Part shown: one piece after another, positions 23,971-36,394 of the stretch
How the letters are laid out: every line of letters starts with the position of its first letter
Numbering within the stretch: the first letter of the stretch is position 1
DNA from: Gymnogyps californianus
Taxonomy: Eukaryota > Chordata > Aves > Accipitriformes > Cathartidae
NCBI RefSeq assembly: GCF_018139145.2
Contig: NC_059481.1
Location: forward strand, 2,158,368-2,222,367
Direction: 5' to 3'
Length of the DNA stretch: 64,000 nt
Position numbers and translations under genes: made by a program
The notes under the pieces: generated by a model
The model's database searches: none
Told to the model about the DNA's origin: nothing
The model's input: the letters and a program-made list of their open reading frames with translations, nothing else

Positions 23971-26900
23971 GGAAGCACAAGTGGAGGAAAAAGCCAGTTT
24001 CAGTGGAAAGTCTGAAACCTCCTTCCCGTGTGCTTTTAGAAAGCAGAACTAGTTTTGGAAAAAAAGATGATAAACTGGGCAGGGCAACCCCTAAAGAAGA
24101 GTAAAGGATGTGTTAAAAGGGACCTTATAGAGAGGTGCTAAGCCTGGGGGATGTATGCATGGAAATGGAACCAGCTCTGAGCTTGCCAGGAGCAAGAGGC
24201 AAGTCTGGGAAAAGCTGAAGAGTGGCAGGAAGGCTGGAAATCTCATCTCCGGAGGTCCTTGCCAGCAGTCCTGGCTGGTTTGCCTCTCAAAGCCTGTGGT
24301 TGGGTGGGTGGTGGAGGATGGCTGTGCTCCGGCAAGGCTGGGGTGCTAGAGACAGAGGTGGATGCTTGTGCAGCTTGCAACCAGAGGCATCTCTTCAGCC
24401 TCCATCCCCTCCCCAGGGTCTCCAGGCTCCAGCATGTGGCATTGATGCTGGTGGGCTTTGGGAATGGTTCCCAAACTTCAGATAAACCTCGGTCCCGAGG
24501 CCATGTGGCCTCTGGAAAAAGCAGATGAGGAAGGTGCAGAGGTATGTGGTCATTTCAGGTTTCTGCTGACATCTGCCCTTCTTTGGGCTAGATTTGAGCA
24601 CAGTGCAAACAAACCACAGGGTAAAGGTTAAAAAAAAAAAAAGAATGCTGCTAGAGGAGTGTGTTTGCATGAGCTCAAATAACTATCCTGAAGCTAGCTG
24701 TATTCCTGAGGGGGCTTTGCCTGGGCAGTTTGCTCAGGGCAGGCAGGACCTGTGGCCACATCCCTAGGTGGGCCCTGCTGCGGGCCAAGGGGGTCTGTGC
24801 TGCAAACCTCCCCCGAGGCCCATCAAGCTGCTGCAAAAGTGTGGGGGAACCAACAGCTGATCTTCAGTTTGTTGTGACAATGTCTTTGCCTGGCTTCGTG
24901 AGCGGGAATCTCCTTGTGGGACTGTTCCTAAGCAGGCAGCAGGATATTTGGGAGAAAGTCGGTGTATCCCGTGCTGCAAGATCCCCTAAAAAGCTGACGG
25001 TTCCTCTTGCCGTCCCACCAGCCACCTGTCGAGGGGGCCCAGCTCCAAACAGATGGCAGTGGGGAGGACTGCGATGGGGATAATGGTGCGAACGTGGCAT
25101 CTTGTGCATGATACATTTGACAAGTTGCCATGGGACAGCTGCAATTTATAAGCCTAAAGCATCAGCTGCAGACAAGCTTCGTAGTGACTTCTGCAGTTGC
25201 CATATTCCCTTCCTTGATGGCAGCTGCCTCTGAGGAAGAGGAGAACGAGGAGGAGGAGGATGATGGTGCTGAGATGGAGGAGCTGCTTTGGGAAGGGCTT
25301 TTCTTGGAAAGAGCTCTGTTCTGTGCAGCACAAGGTGGGCTCCAAAAATGTGTGGGTGAGTCTGGAAATGTGGTGCACTAGCGCTTGGCTTCCTGAAATC
25401 AGCTGCTGCGGGAGAGGCGGTGTGGGGGTTATTCCCTCTCAAGGCTTCATTTTCCTTTGGATCATCCCTTACCCACTGCTGTAATAACTCCTTCTCCCCT
25501 GTGACCTCTTGGGACAGCACAGATTATGGCTAGGATGGAGCAGCTGATGGGCAGCCAGGACATGTGCTGCAATGCCAGCTGGCTGCCACCCCGGGCTGCG
25601 TGTGTTGCTCTGACTCCTTCTGCTGAATTTCTACCCAAGCTGGAAGGAACCAAACCACCCCTTAGGCTTCGACCTCATTTCAGACTTAGGTAAAGTTTGC
25701 TAGTGCTTTCCTGGGGAGAAGAGGGACGGCCAGCAATGTGATCAGCACTTAGTTTCCCTAGGAAACTGGGCTTAAAAGGGATATTTGGTGTGTCTAACAG
25801 CAGGGACACTAGTGGCATCATGGTCCCTTTACTTTAGGGATGCTGCTGTGCCGTGGAGGTTTTTGCTGGAGAGGTGGGGATGCTGCGCAGGAGAGGTCCG
25901 GGCTGTGTGTCCGTCTGCAGGCTGACAGCAGGCTCTGCCTTAAGAGCTCGCACAGCAGATGGTGAGCAACGACCGGGTGGTGGAGGCTGCCAAGTGAGAC
26001 CATGGCTCTGCCAGGTCCTGCATGGTCTCTGGTGGGCATCTCCCAGGCAGGAGCCAAAGTCCAAAGAGGGATATTAGGATGTAATGCAGCCTCAGACTCC
26101 CCACTGTTTACATCAAGTCAGCCCCATGGACGATTAAGGTTATATTTTGTGGGGGAATAGCATAAAGCTTTGCATTAGCTCAGTCACGCCCTGCTATAAG
26201 GTTTGGCTAACTTCACATACCTTGTAATTGTAAATAGAAGTGTTGAGTCAACCATTAAGAGTTTGCATTAAGAGTCTGTGCAGCTTTTAGGCGAACCTGG
26301 TATTTGGGTGCACACAAACTGGGAGCAGCATGTATCCTTTGCAGCTTATCTTGTGTGTAAGCGGGTTGAGTACCTAATGGCCCAGGCATGGTTTGTTCTT
26401 CACCGCTGCGAGATCTTTTGAAGTTCTGCATGGCTGGACTGTCGTGTCACCACTTTCCTTGGGACATGGTGATCTTGTCCTGCAGTGCTGCGGCTCCACT
26501 TTGGCACTGCCCAGGTATTTATTCTGCTTGATTTCCCTTGCGTGTGCACTTGAGGTTGGCTGTGCTGTTGCTGCTGTGCTGCCTACGTGGAGTTTGCTTA
26601 TTGTTGCAATGTGGGTTTTTGAGTTTATTGAAGAAAACACCTTAAGGAAAGGCTTTAGAGATAAAACTTTTTTTTTCAAATCATGAATTGATGAAAGCCA
26701 TAGTAAAAGTAATCTTGTTACTGGGGAAAAGAAAAGCCTTGTGACTTTTCTCTGATAAGAAAATACCTTACTAATATTTACAGATAGCTAGCCTGCTCTG
26801 AACTGAATTAATTTCCTGGGAGATCAAAATGCAGTACATGCTTTGTAACTGAACCAGAAAATGCTGTGCTCCCGTCTGCTTTTCTGTGCATGGGCAATTC

Positions 26901-29900
26901 GTCTGGTGTGGTCAGGAGACGGAGCCCATGATGCAGTGATGATGGGTATGGGGACACCGGGTAAATGTGCTTGCTAGGGATGATGGCAAGCAGGTAGGAG
27001 GTGGCCACGTGGCAGTGTTTGGAAAGCTGCATCTGGTGGTTGTCATCAGAAAGTAATGAAAGCTGTGGGGGCTAATGGGAGTATCCATCAGGTAAGAGGG
27101 GGAAATGCATGGATGTGACCTTTGAGATATCCCTGCTGTGAAATTCCTCCTGCTTCTGCGATGTGAAATTTGGGAGGGAGCTGTCAGTGCTATGGGACCT
27201 TCACCCCATGTTAGGGTGGACTCTGCAGCTTCCCATTTCTGCCCCCACCTCCGGCTCAGTCTACATTAAAGAGGACACATAGCAGGACCAGAGCTGGGGT
27301 GTCCAGTGGTCCCGGTCACTTGCAGGACAAGGGAGATGCCTTTTGCAAAGCTATCGGTGCTGGACTCAGGGCATTTCTCTGACCTCAGGTTTTGCAAGTG
27401 CAATGCTCCTGCCTGCTCCCTTCCAGGCTGGCACCCACAGCCTGGCTGAAGGAGGATGAGGGGGGACAGGCCCTGGCTATCCTGCTATGAGTGTGGCTCT
27501 GGGACAGCAGAGGATGATGTGGGGACAGATGAAGGCTCTGGCGATGCCTGGAGCTGAGCACAGAGGGGCAATGCCTTTGGGGGAGCAGTTCTCATATTTC
27601 TTAGATTTGGGAAAAAAAACCTTTTTTCCTTCTTCATACTGTCCTTGCTAGCTGTTTGGATGAATCCCAGCCTCCCGTAGTCCAGTGGGACTGCCAGAGA
27701 GCAGAGGTGGTGGCTGCAGGAGAGGTGCTTCATGCTGTAGATGCTGATGGCCGCAAGGCTGGGTGGAAGGACCGGGGGCTGCCTGGGAAGGATGTGGAAA
27801 CAAAGGGGGAGGAAAGGAGGAGGGAAAAAAAGCCTCATTTTCTATGTCGGGGGAGGGGAAGTCCTCTCCAAGGGCCTGGTGCACAGCTCAGCCTAACAGC
27901 TTGCTCTTCATCCCTGTGTGCCTCAAAGGCAATGCAGCTGAAACAAAGAGGAGCCTTTTCATCCTGCAGTGTCTGCTCCAAGGCAAGCTGCAGGAAAACC
28001 TCTGCAAACAGGGCAGCTTCATCTTCCTGCTCCTGAGAGGCCCTGTGTGAAGTGAGGAGGCAGGGAGTGATGTGGTTTCAGGGTGTCGATGGCAGACAGA
28101 AATCCCTGGAGCCCAGATCTGGGCAAAAACCCCTTAACGTGCTCCGGCTCTGCTCTGGGGAATGGCCGGTCCCACCAAGGATCTTGCCTGAGCTGTGCCC
28201 AGCAGAGCAGAGGCAAGGTCTAGTGAAGGGATCCAGTGCAAGGATTGCTTCCACCACTGTTGCAAATTTAATGCCATTTTAAAAAATAAATACCCTTGGG
28301 CCTGTGACTGGGAAGGCTGCGTGGGCTTGGCTGACTGCCGGGCACAGCAGGCAGATACCTGCCCTTGGCACGCACATGTGTTGGGAGGGTTCTCCTGATA
28401 CGGGCTTTCGTAAGCATTTTCTGGGGGGTGCAGACCCCCGTGTTGTGCGGTAACCCTGTGCTCACTCTCCCTCATTACCCCTTGCAGATCCCTCAGGGCA
28501 ATTTCACAAGAGTTTGGGCAAAACTAAGTAAAGGTTGTTGCAGTGCTGGCGCCTTCCCGACTCCCCAGGGCATGCTCCCATCCCTTCCCTTGCACTGGGG
28601 CTCCCCAGTGTGAATTTGGGGTGCTGATCCCAATAAATCGTTAACTTTTATTTGAAAAGTCAGCAAGATTGGTTCATCTACAGTTGTGGGAGCATCAGCA
28701 CTGGCAACCCAGACCTCTAGCACTTTCAGCTGTTGCCATCCTGGGTCCCATCCAGATTTTAGGACAGATAAAGCCCCCCTGAATTTAGGGGGGGAACCAT
28801 TTGTGGTAGCTGGTCTGAACTGAAGGACAGATGAAGGCTCTGGGCCTCCATTTTGAGCATCTCCTGGTGGTGGGGACTTGCTGGGTCTGTACTTGGGAAG
28901 GAGAGGTGACAGGGCTGGTGCGTACCTGCGTGCCACCCAGGTGCAGGATCAGGGCTTGGCCAGGCGTGCACCCGCATCTGGGAACTCATCCCATTTTTGC
29001 TAGCATCCCAGTGGGGTAGTTCTGCATCTGGAGTCCATTGCTGGGCTCTCTGCTTATGAATGACCATTGTGTGATGCAAAAATGCTGAGCTCTCTCCAAA
29101 GCAGCCTCCTGCCACACGCACTGACCTAAAACATCTGCGCTTGGGCGGTGGCGAGTGACTCACCGTCCCCAGCCCCGACCCTGCATCTCGGGACGGCCAC
29201 ATCCAAAGTGTTTCAGCTCTGTTCCCGCTGAGTGAGCGGGATTGAGATTATCCAGATGCAGCCTCATCAAAAAAGGCTCGGGAGTCCCAGGTTAGCATTG
29301 TGGTGATTGTTTTCTCTTGGGACTGGCTTGTTGCTCTGCCTCTTGGTTCAAAGCAGCCTCAAAACCCCCTTCCTGCTCCTCCAGATCCTTTGCTTTTTGC
29401 CACCGTGGTGTTCCTTGCACTTGTTTGAGGCTGCAGTGAGAGGAGCCAGAGCTGTTTTCCATATGTCCAAGGATCCTGCAGTAGAGTAGCTGCAGCCGCG
29501 CACCCACAGAGATAATGCAGTTACCACTCTGTGGATCCAGCTGATGTTCAGTTCCAAAGTGCTCCAAAATGGATGATCTTGGCAGCTTTGGGGGATAGAA
29601 ATCTGCACGTAGCCATGGTGGGATTCACCCTCCACCCCATGCCTTGTACTGATTCAATCATGAAGACGTGTGCTAGATCTCCTGTGCCTCAAGGAAATAC
29701 AGGAGATCCTCCTGGGCATCACGTATTTGATTTCTACATTGTTAGCAGTGGGAAACTGCTGGTGCTGTGCAGTATTTCCATGCTGTTGATGGGAAGGAGA
29801 AGCAGCCATGCAAGCCTCCCTGGGATGTGCAGAGCTGACCTGCATGCTGCGGACACCTTGTCGGGAGGCTCTGGATTTGCGCCGGCACCTCCGTCCATCC

Positions 29901-31475
29901 TCTCTGGTTATCCCTCCTCCCCTTGATCAAATTCTGGCTGAGCATGAAATTAAACTTGCAAATTGCAGCCCTTTTCTTTGCCTTTCTGGTTTTTTTTTGT
30001 CATTATTATGCACATTTCTTATGCACATACCTTGGGTACTGCAGGGTTTGAGGAAGGAAAATTAGCCAAAAATAATCATTTGGGATGGAGAACATCTACT
30101 ATTAAAATTCCTCCCCGGAAGCCCTTTCATTGTTAATTATGAGCAGACTTGCAAGCAGCATGGATTTTAATTTTTAGCTAGTTTTGATGTTGAGAAATCT
30201 GCCTTTGTTTCCAAGCTCCTTAGTTTTTACTTTTTTGTGTGTGTGTGTTTCTATTTAACACTAAGAAAGCTCCCAGTGCCGAGATGCTCACTTTGTACCT
30301 TCAAAGACTAACAGGAGCAGAGTTGCACTCGCAGTTAAGATATCAAAGCTGCGATGCTGCTTTTATCATGTGAACTGTTGGGAGAAGGGACAAAGTGATG
30401 AAGCTGTGATGGTGTGAAGCCCTGCCCTGGGCAGTGCTGGGAGTTTGTGTCTCTTTTGGAGGGAGTCTTTGTGAAACCCTTGGGTTCCACCTGCATTTGT
30501 GGGTTGCTGAGCTTTGATGCTGGAGATGCCTATGGACCTATTGCTCCTGGGAGAGGGAATCATCTCATGCAGAAGGTCCCTGCAACCCACCCCTGTCTCC
30601 CTGCTGCAGCACTGGGGGCTGATGGCTGCATCTTCTCCATCAGCCCCCAAAAAAGGATGGGGACAATGTGCTAATGGGGTTGACATGGCTCATGTCTGGT
30701 CTGCAGGAGCTCCTCAGCCAGAGCTAGCATGCTCTGGGATCACACAGCCGCTCTGCACATCCAGCACTACCCACGCCAGGCTGGGCACGGGGGGGAAAAA
30801 AAATCCTCTTGATTTGCAGGGCACATCTGCGAATCGAGCACAGGGCTCCCGATTTAGTTGCAAGCTTTTGAAGTAATTGGCTTCATCCTTTCTTGTTCTG
30901 GCTGCTGTCACCCATGGTGCCTGGGTCAAGGCGTGCAGCCTTATTACCAGCTCTGTTGCTGCAAAATCCTTCCTTGCCTGCAAGAGGGGGAAAAAAAAAT
31001 CAAATGGTTTTAAATATAGCATGTTTCGGGTTATTTTTATTTGCCTTTTAATTTTAAGCTCTCCAGGTTTGGTTGTTCCAGCTTTCCTCTGTAATCAAAA
31101 GGGAGAGGAGCAATTTTGCTCTGGAGCAATGAAAGACCCAAACCTCCCACGTGGGCACCTGGCTCTGGGGCACAGCCTGCAGCCTCTGCCACCGGAGCCT
31201 CGGGGACACAGCGAGAGCTGCTGGTGCCGAGGGGCCCTCTGTGAAAAACAGGTTACAAACAAGAAGCTGCTTCCTTTGGGGAAACATCTGTTGTGCGTGC
31301 ATTGTGTGTGCTGCTGAAAAATCGCCCTTGCAAAGAGCCTGGCTCCCTCCCAGTGCCCTGCTCTTCCTCCTCCTCTTCCTCCTTTCCTGCTGCGCTCCCT
31401 TCCCCGGTTTCAATCCTGATGCATTCCCCCCGTGCGTGTCGGGAGCGGTGCTGGGTGCCTGCCTGCCCGAGGCTG

Positions 31476-31484
31476 TATAAAAGG
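31476..31484 (+). promoter_or_regulatory. Isolated TATA-box consensus
   Basis: TATAAAAGG sits in GC-rich sequence (GGCTGTATAAAAGGAGAC context), 2.1 kb upstream of the CD276 first exon. It resembles the TATA box of ZP3 further right. No gene downstream of it is recognised, so a functional promoter is only a possibility. Confidence 0.25.
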
Positions 31485-31979
31485 AGACATTGTGTGCGGG
31501 AGCATGGGAGGAAGCTCAGTGCTGCAGCCCTGCCCCGGCCAAAAGCAACCCGATGGGTTGTGGGAGCGATGGTGGTGTCCCCCTGCGAGCCCAGCTGGGC
31601 TGCACCCCCAGAAAACCAAACTCCAAAAGGCAATGAGATGGGTTTTCCAAGAAAACTGTGGTCCCTTTGGGTGGTTGATGCAGGAGGGAGGCTGCCCCGA
31701 TGCCTTGTGCATCTGAGGTCTTGCTCTTCTAGATGGGGGACCGTCATGGGTGTCCCCTTCCAGCACCATGGCTACCAACTATTTGGGGGTCCCCCTCTAG
31801 CCTCCAGCAGTGTTTTCCACCGAGCACAGCATGGGGTTGCTGATGCCTCTGGGTAGCTGGTGTGGGTAAACCATTAGCCAGGTTTTTCCCCAGGAAGCGG
31901 TGGGTGTCTCCACAAGGGAAACTCCAGCTGCCTTTTGTTTTCCCCGGAGGAGATGGCTCAGCCCTCCTGCCTCGCTACA

Positions 31980-33415
31980 GCCCAGCTCCATGTACCCCAG
32001 TCCCCTGAATTTGAGGGCTCCAAAGCCCCAGCTCTGTGCACCCCGAGGTACGAGTGCTCCAATCCCCTGGCTCTGTGCACCCAGTCCCCCTGCTTTGAGG
32101 TCTCTGAAATCCCTGGCTCCGTGCACCCCAATCCCCCGGCTCAGTGCACTCCAGTCCCTTGGGTCTGCATCTCTGCATCTCCCAGCTTTGAGGGCTTCAC
32201 GCCCTGGCTCTGTACAGCTGAGCCCCGCCAGGCTCTGTGCCCCCCAATCTTCTGGATTGGTTTGTCCTGGTTCCCCAGCTCTGTGCACCCCAACATCCCC
32301 TGGCTTGGTGCGCTCTGGTTCCCTGGCTCTGTGCACCCCAATCTGCTGGCTTAATGCACCCTGGCGCCTGGCTCTGTGCACCCCAATGCCCAGGCCCAGT
32401 GTGTACCCCAGTCCCCTGGCTCTGTGCACCCCAATGCCAAGGCCCAGTGTATAGCCCAATCCCCTGGCTCCGTGAATGCTAGTCCCCAGGCTCAGTGTGG
32501 ACCCCGGCTCTGTGCACCCCAATCCCTCAGCTCTGTGCACTCCAGTCCCCCAGCTCTATGCACCCCAATTCCCCTGGCTTGGTGCACCCCAGTCCCCCAG
32601 CTCTGTGCACCCCAATTCCCCTGGCTTGGTGCTTCCCAGCACCCCGGCTCTGTGCACCCCAATTCGCCTGGCTCGGTGTTTCCCAGCACCCAGGCTCTGT
32701 GCACCCCAATCCCTCAGCTCTGTGCACCCCAATTCACCTGGCTCAGTGTTTCCCAGCACCCCAGCTCTGTGCACCCCAATTTGCCTGGCTCAGTGTTTCC
32801 CAGCACCCCAGCTCTATGCACCCCAGTTCCCCTGGCTCGGTGTTTCCCAGCACCCAGGCTCTGTGCACCCCAATCCCTCAGCTCCGTGCACCCCAGTCCC
32901 CAGCTCTGTGCACCCCAATTCCCCTGGCTTAGTGTTTCCCAGCACCCCAGCTCTGTGCACCCCAATTTGCCTGGCTCGGTGTTTCCCAGCACCCCAGCTC
33001 TGTGCACCCCAATTCCCCTGGCTCGGTGTTTCCCAGCCCCCCAGCTCTGTGCATCCCAATTCCCCCGGCTCGGTGTTTCCCAGCACCCCGGCTCTGTGCA
33101 CCCCAATCCCCCTGGCTCGGCTCGGTGTTTCCCAGCACCCCGGCTCTGTGCACCCCAATCCCCCTGGCTCGGTGTTTCCCAGCACCCAGGCTCTGTGCAC
33201 CCCAATTCCTCTGGCTTGGTGTTTCCCAGCACCCCGGCTCTGTGCACCCCAATCCCCCAGCTCTGTGCACCCCAATTCCCCTGGCTCGGTGTTTCCTAGC
33301 ACCCCGGCTCTGTGCACCCCAATCCCTCAGCTCCGTGCACCCCAATCCCCCAGCTCTGTGCACCCCAATTCCCCTGGCTCGGTGTTTCCCAGCCCCCCGG
33401 CTCTGTGCACCCCAA
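31980..33415. repeat. Minisatellite abutting the CD276 promoter
   Basis: About 1.4 kb is built from variants of a 23-24-bp motif around 'ggctctgtgcaccccaat'. From about 32560 these combine into a 47-bp higher-order unit that alternates the motif with 'cctggctcggtgtttcccag'. The left part is more diverged, while the right part (32560-33415) is regular and well conserved between units. Because 47 is not a multiple of three, every frame cycles through the array. This explains several overlapping open frames of 140-449 codons on both strands, none of which is a gene. The complement is rich in GGG and GGGG runs. Confidence 0.92.
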
Positions 33416-33419
33416 TCCC

Positions 33420-33830
33420 AGCTGCCCCCCCCCCCGCAGCCGCGCCGCCGCCGCCCCCCCCCCGCCGCCGGTCCCCGGCGCGGCCCCTCCTCCTCCGCCG
33501 GCGGCGGGACCCCGGCAGGAAGCGGCCGCAGCCAATCAGGGCCGGGGCCGCCGCCCCGGGACCGGCCCGCCCGCGGCGGAGCGCGCGCTCCCGCCCGTCC
33601 CGCGCCGCCTTCCCGGTAAGTGCCCGCGCTCGGCCCGGCCCGGCCCGGCGGGGGGCGGCGCTGGGGACGTGGCGGGGAGCGGTGGCCCGGGGCTCTCGGG
33701 GGGTGCCAACCGGGGAGCGGGGCCGCGCTGCAGCGCTCGGCGGGAGGAGCCGCCGCTCCCGTTTCCCCTCCCGCGGGACGGGGCTCGGAAACCGGGGCGT
33801 TGTTCCGGGAGGGCGAAATGAATGAGGCTC
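33420..33830 (+). promoter_or_regulatory. CD276: CD276 CpG-island promoter
   Basis: This is a dense GC/CpG region with no TATA box. A CCAAT box lies at 33532-33536 (GCCAATCAGG) and GC-box-like runs surround it. It ends just past a consensus splice donor at 33616. The minisatellite touches its left edge. The transcription start is not defined by sequence alone but should lie between about 33540 and 33600. Confidence 0.65.
33560..33615 (+). other. CD276: CD276 non-coding exon 1 (3' boundary only)
   Basis: The sequence CCCG|GTAAGTGC gives a strong donor at 33616, at the downstream side of the CpG island. The human gene also begins with a non-coding exon, and the first usable ATG of the protein lies in the next exon. 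The left end given here is a guess. Confidence 0.5.
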
Positions 33831-36246
33831 CCCCCTACCCCGAGCCGTGCCCCGCCGGGGCGGCATGGAGCAGCAGGGCAGAGCCGGTGCCGGGGGCTCG
33901 GCGAGCCCCGGCGGGTGTTGGGGGGGGGGGTGTGTCGGGGGTCCCCTCCTCTTGCTGCGGGGGGGGGGTGCGGGGGGCTCTCGGGGTGCAGGCGGTGTCC
34001 CCACCGTTTCCCGTGCGGATGCAGGGAAGGCAGCATCCCCGGATGCTTATAAATCCGTCCGATTTAAAATGCCATATTTAATGTATAGAGCTAAAACCCA
34101 CCCCATGCGTGGGACCAAAAAACCGAGTGGAAGTGATTGTTCCCCTTTTCCTCGAGATGAGCAAAAGGATAACCCGTCCCTTCCTTTCTACCGCCAAATA
34201 TCGCACCCCAAATCCCCGCCTGGGATTTAGGGGTTGCACCCCATCTTTCCACTCCTCCTTTGCAGGCCGTGCCCCCCTTCCCCGCACAGTCCTGCTTTGC
34301 AAGTGGGGAGCTTTTGCTGCACACCGAGAAGTTAAGCGGGGCTAAAAATAGCCTAGATCAGAGCTGGGCTCTTCGCTGGCACAAACCCTGGGTAGGAGAG
34401 GAGCAAAGCGGGGGGCTCAGCCCAGGCACCCGCAAAAGCTGGGACCGACCTGGACCGGTGGGTGAGGACTTCTTCTCCCTGGACCAGCAAGATGTTTTCT
34501 TTACACCTCCACTCATCTCAGGGTGATAATTTGGCAGCTGATAATCTGGGTATTATAAAAAAGCAGCGTTTTGGCTGCATGATAGTTAATATTAAGTGGG
34601 GAACGGGTGACGTATGGTCCTCTGGGTCCCGCTGCAACAGGGGATTTAATTATTCCTTGGGCTTCTGGAGGGCTCAGCCATCCTGGCTTGCCGTGCATGA
34701 GGGCATCCCTCTTCCAAGAGACGTGTTTGTGGGGTTCGTTATATCCCGACTTGTGACGAAAGCTCAGGTCCGGGGCAGAGCCCATCCTTTGGCCAGGGCT
34801 CGCACCGCGGGGCTGGGGCAACTGAGTCACGGAAAGGCGAGACACCCACCGAAAGAGTGCTGACTGCAGAAGGAGGGTTGGGGACATGGGTGTCCCCTTC
34901 CTGTGACACCTCTGAGATGGTCCGCAGGACTCGTAGGTCACGAAACCTATAAAATATAATTTATTTTAGCATCACCAGGAAAAGCAAAGAGCTCCAAGGG
35001 GGAGCGTGAGGGAGATGAGTCACAGTTTCCCTTGCCCGGGCAGCTGAGTGGTGCCCGTCAACCTCTCCCACCACAGCTCCCTCCCTTCCTGGCTGCCTGG
35101 GGTTTGGCACCGGGCTGGCTCCGGGCTCGTCCGCTTGGGAAAAGGCGAGAGTCAGGGATATGGTTTAAGAAAAAAAGTTGGATAATTTGTTTTCTCCAAA
35201 GGAGCCTCGTGCTCGGGAGGGAAGGAGAGGAGATGCTCCCTCAGAGCTGTTGGGGCAGAGCCGTGCCTCAGTTTCCCCCCTCCCCGCGCCTCAGTTTCCC
35301 CAATGGGAGCTGAGCTGAGCAGAGCTTTGGGGCTGCCTTTTCCCCAATTAAAGGGGGTTTAAGGAGGAAGGTGCCAGTGGCTGAAGTTGTTCCTGCTGCG
35401 CCCCAGGAAACCGGTGCCACGACACCGATTTATTGTGAATACGGCTATCGCGCCAAAAACCGTCGGCGCTAAAGGCTCCGGGAGGAGTGGCGGGGCTCTG
35501 GGATGTGCTGGGACAGGGATGGGACACGGCAGCGGCGACGCTGGCTGCGATATCTGGGGCTCATTTATGCTACGAGGGAGGAACGCGGGTCACGAGGGGC
35601 CTGGCGAGCTCTTGGCACAGCCGGGGAGGGATGCTCAGGAAGCGAGCCACGGTAGCCAGCAGTGCCGGGCAGCTTGCCCTCGCCTCTCCCCACATCCCGC
35701 TCTGAGATGCTCTGGTTTTATTCCCCATTTTTCGGGGCAACCTCATGCCAGAGACTTTCCTGCTGCAAGCGGGGATGAACCTCGCAGCCCTTGAGCTGCT
35801 GGCGGAGCTGGGAATCTGCAAACATCTTATGTTTGGTTTTTAGCCATTTTGGACATCGGCAGCGAGTTGCCTCCTCTTGGAGGACAGGGATGTAACAGCC
35901 CAACGCTGCGGGGAAAAGCTGGGAAAGAGAGAAACAAAAGGGGAGGAGAAGCAGTGAGGAGGGGAAGAGGCTCATGTGGCTTCCCTGGGCACCAGCCAGC
36001 GCCTCCAGCACAAGAGCTGCCTCCGGGTCCGTCACGTCCCCGATGCAGGGGATGCACCGGTGCCGGGCTGGAGGCAAACCCCCTCCTGCGTTTTACGACG
36101 GGGTGGGTGCTCCGGTTGCTGCATCGCAGCCAGAGGGGACGGCTGGCATGGGATCCTGATCCCTGGGATGCCGGTCTGCTGCCCTCTCCTGCTCTCTGCC
36201 CCTGGTTCCCTGCACCATCTTAGCGTTTTCTTCTATTTTTCACCAG

Positions 36247-36394
36247 CTCAGGGCACTTGCTGCGAGAGAAAAGACTTCCCGTGAGAAGGACGCCCGGGGC
36301 TGTGCTCGCTTCTGCTTTCTTGCCCAGGCTTTGCTCACGCCAAGGATGCTCTGCCCGCTGCTTGCCCTGGGAGCGCTGGCGCTCAGCCTGGCAG
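36247..36394 (+). CDS. CD276: CD276 exon 2: 5' UTR end and signal peptide
   Basis: The acceptor is at 36245-36246 (TTTTTCACCAG) and the donor at 36395 (GTGAGC). The coding part, 36346-36394, gives 16 codons plus one base: a hydrophobic leucine/alanine-rich leader starting MLCPLLALG. This ATG is chosen because the leader joins in frame to the IgV exon. Confidence 0.85.

Larger units (their letters stand above)
21331..31900. other. Intergenic region between NPTN and CD276
   Basis: Apart from dispersed-repeat copy B and the orphan frame at 23692-23970, I see no gene. Many overlapping frames of 60-190 codons are present on both strands, but none has a conserved motif or connects through splice sites to another. 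An AT-rich patch at about 21900-22110 stands out from GC-rich flanks and could be a conserved non-coding element. This cannot be tested from one sequence. Confidence 0.55.

Noticed and set aside
31293..31856. 187-codon plus-strand frame upstream of the minisatellite
   Set aside because: Typical GC-rich chance frame with a serine run from TCC/TCT repeats and overlapping frames on both strands.
32376..33825. Open frames of 307 and 449 codons on the plus strand and others up to 177 codons on the minus strand
   Set aside because: They are produced by the minisatellite. The 47-bp unit lacks stops in several frames, and the translations are repeats of LCTPIPLARCFPAP-like units.
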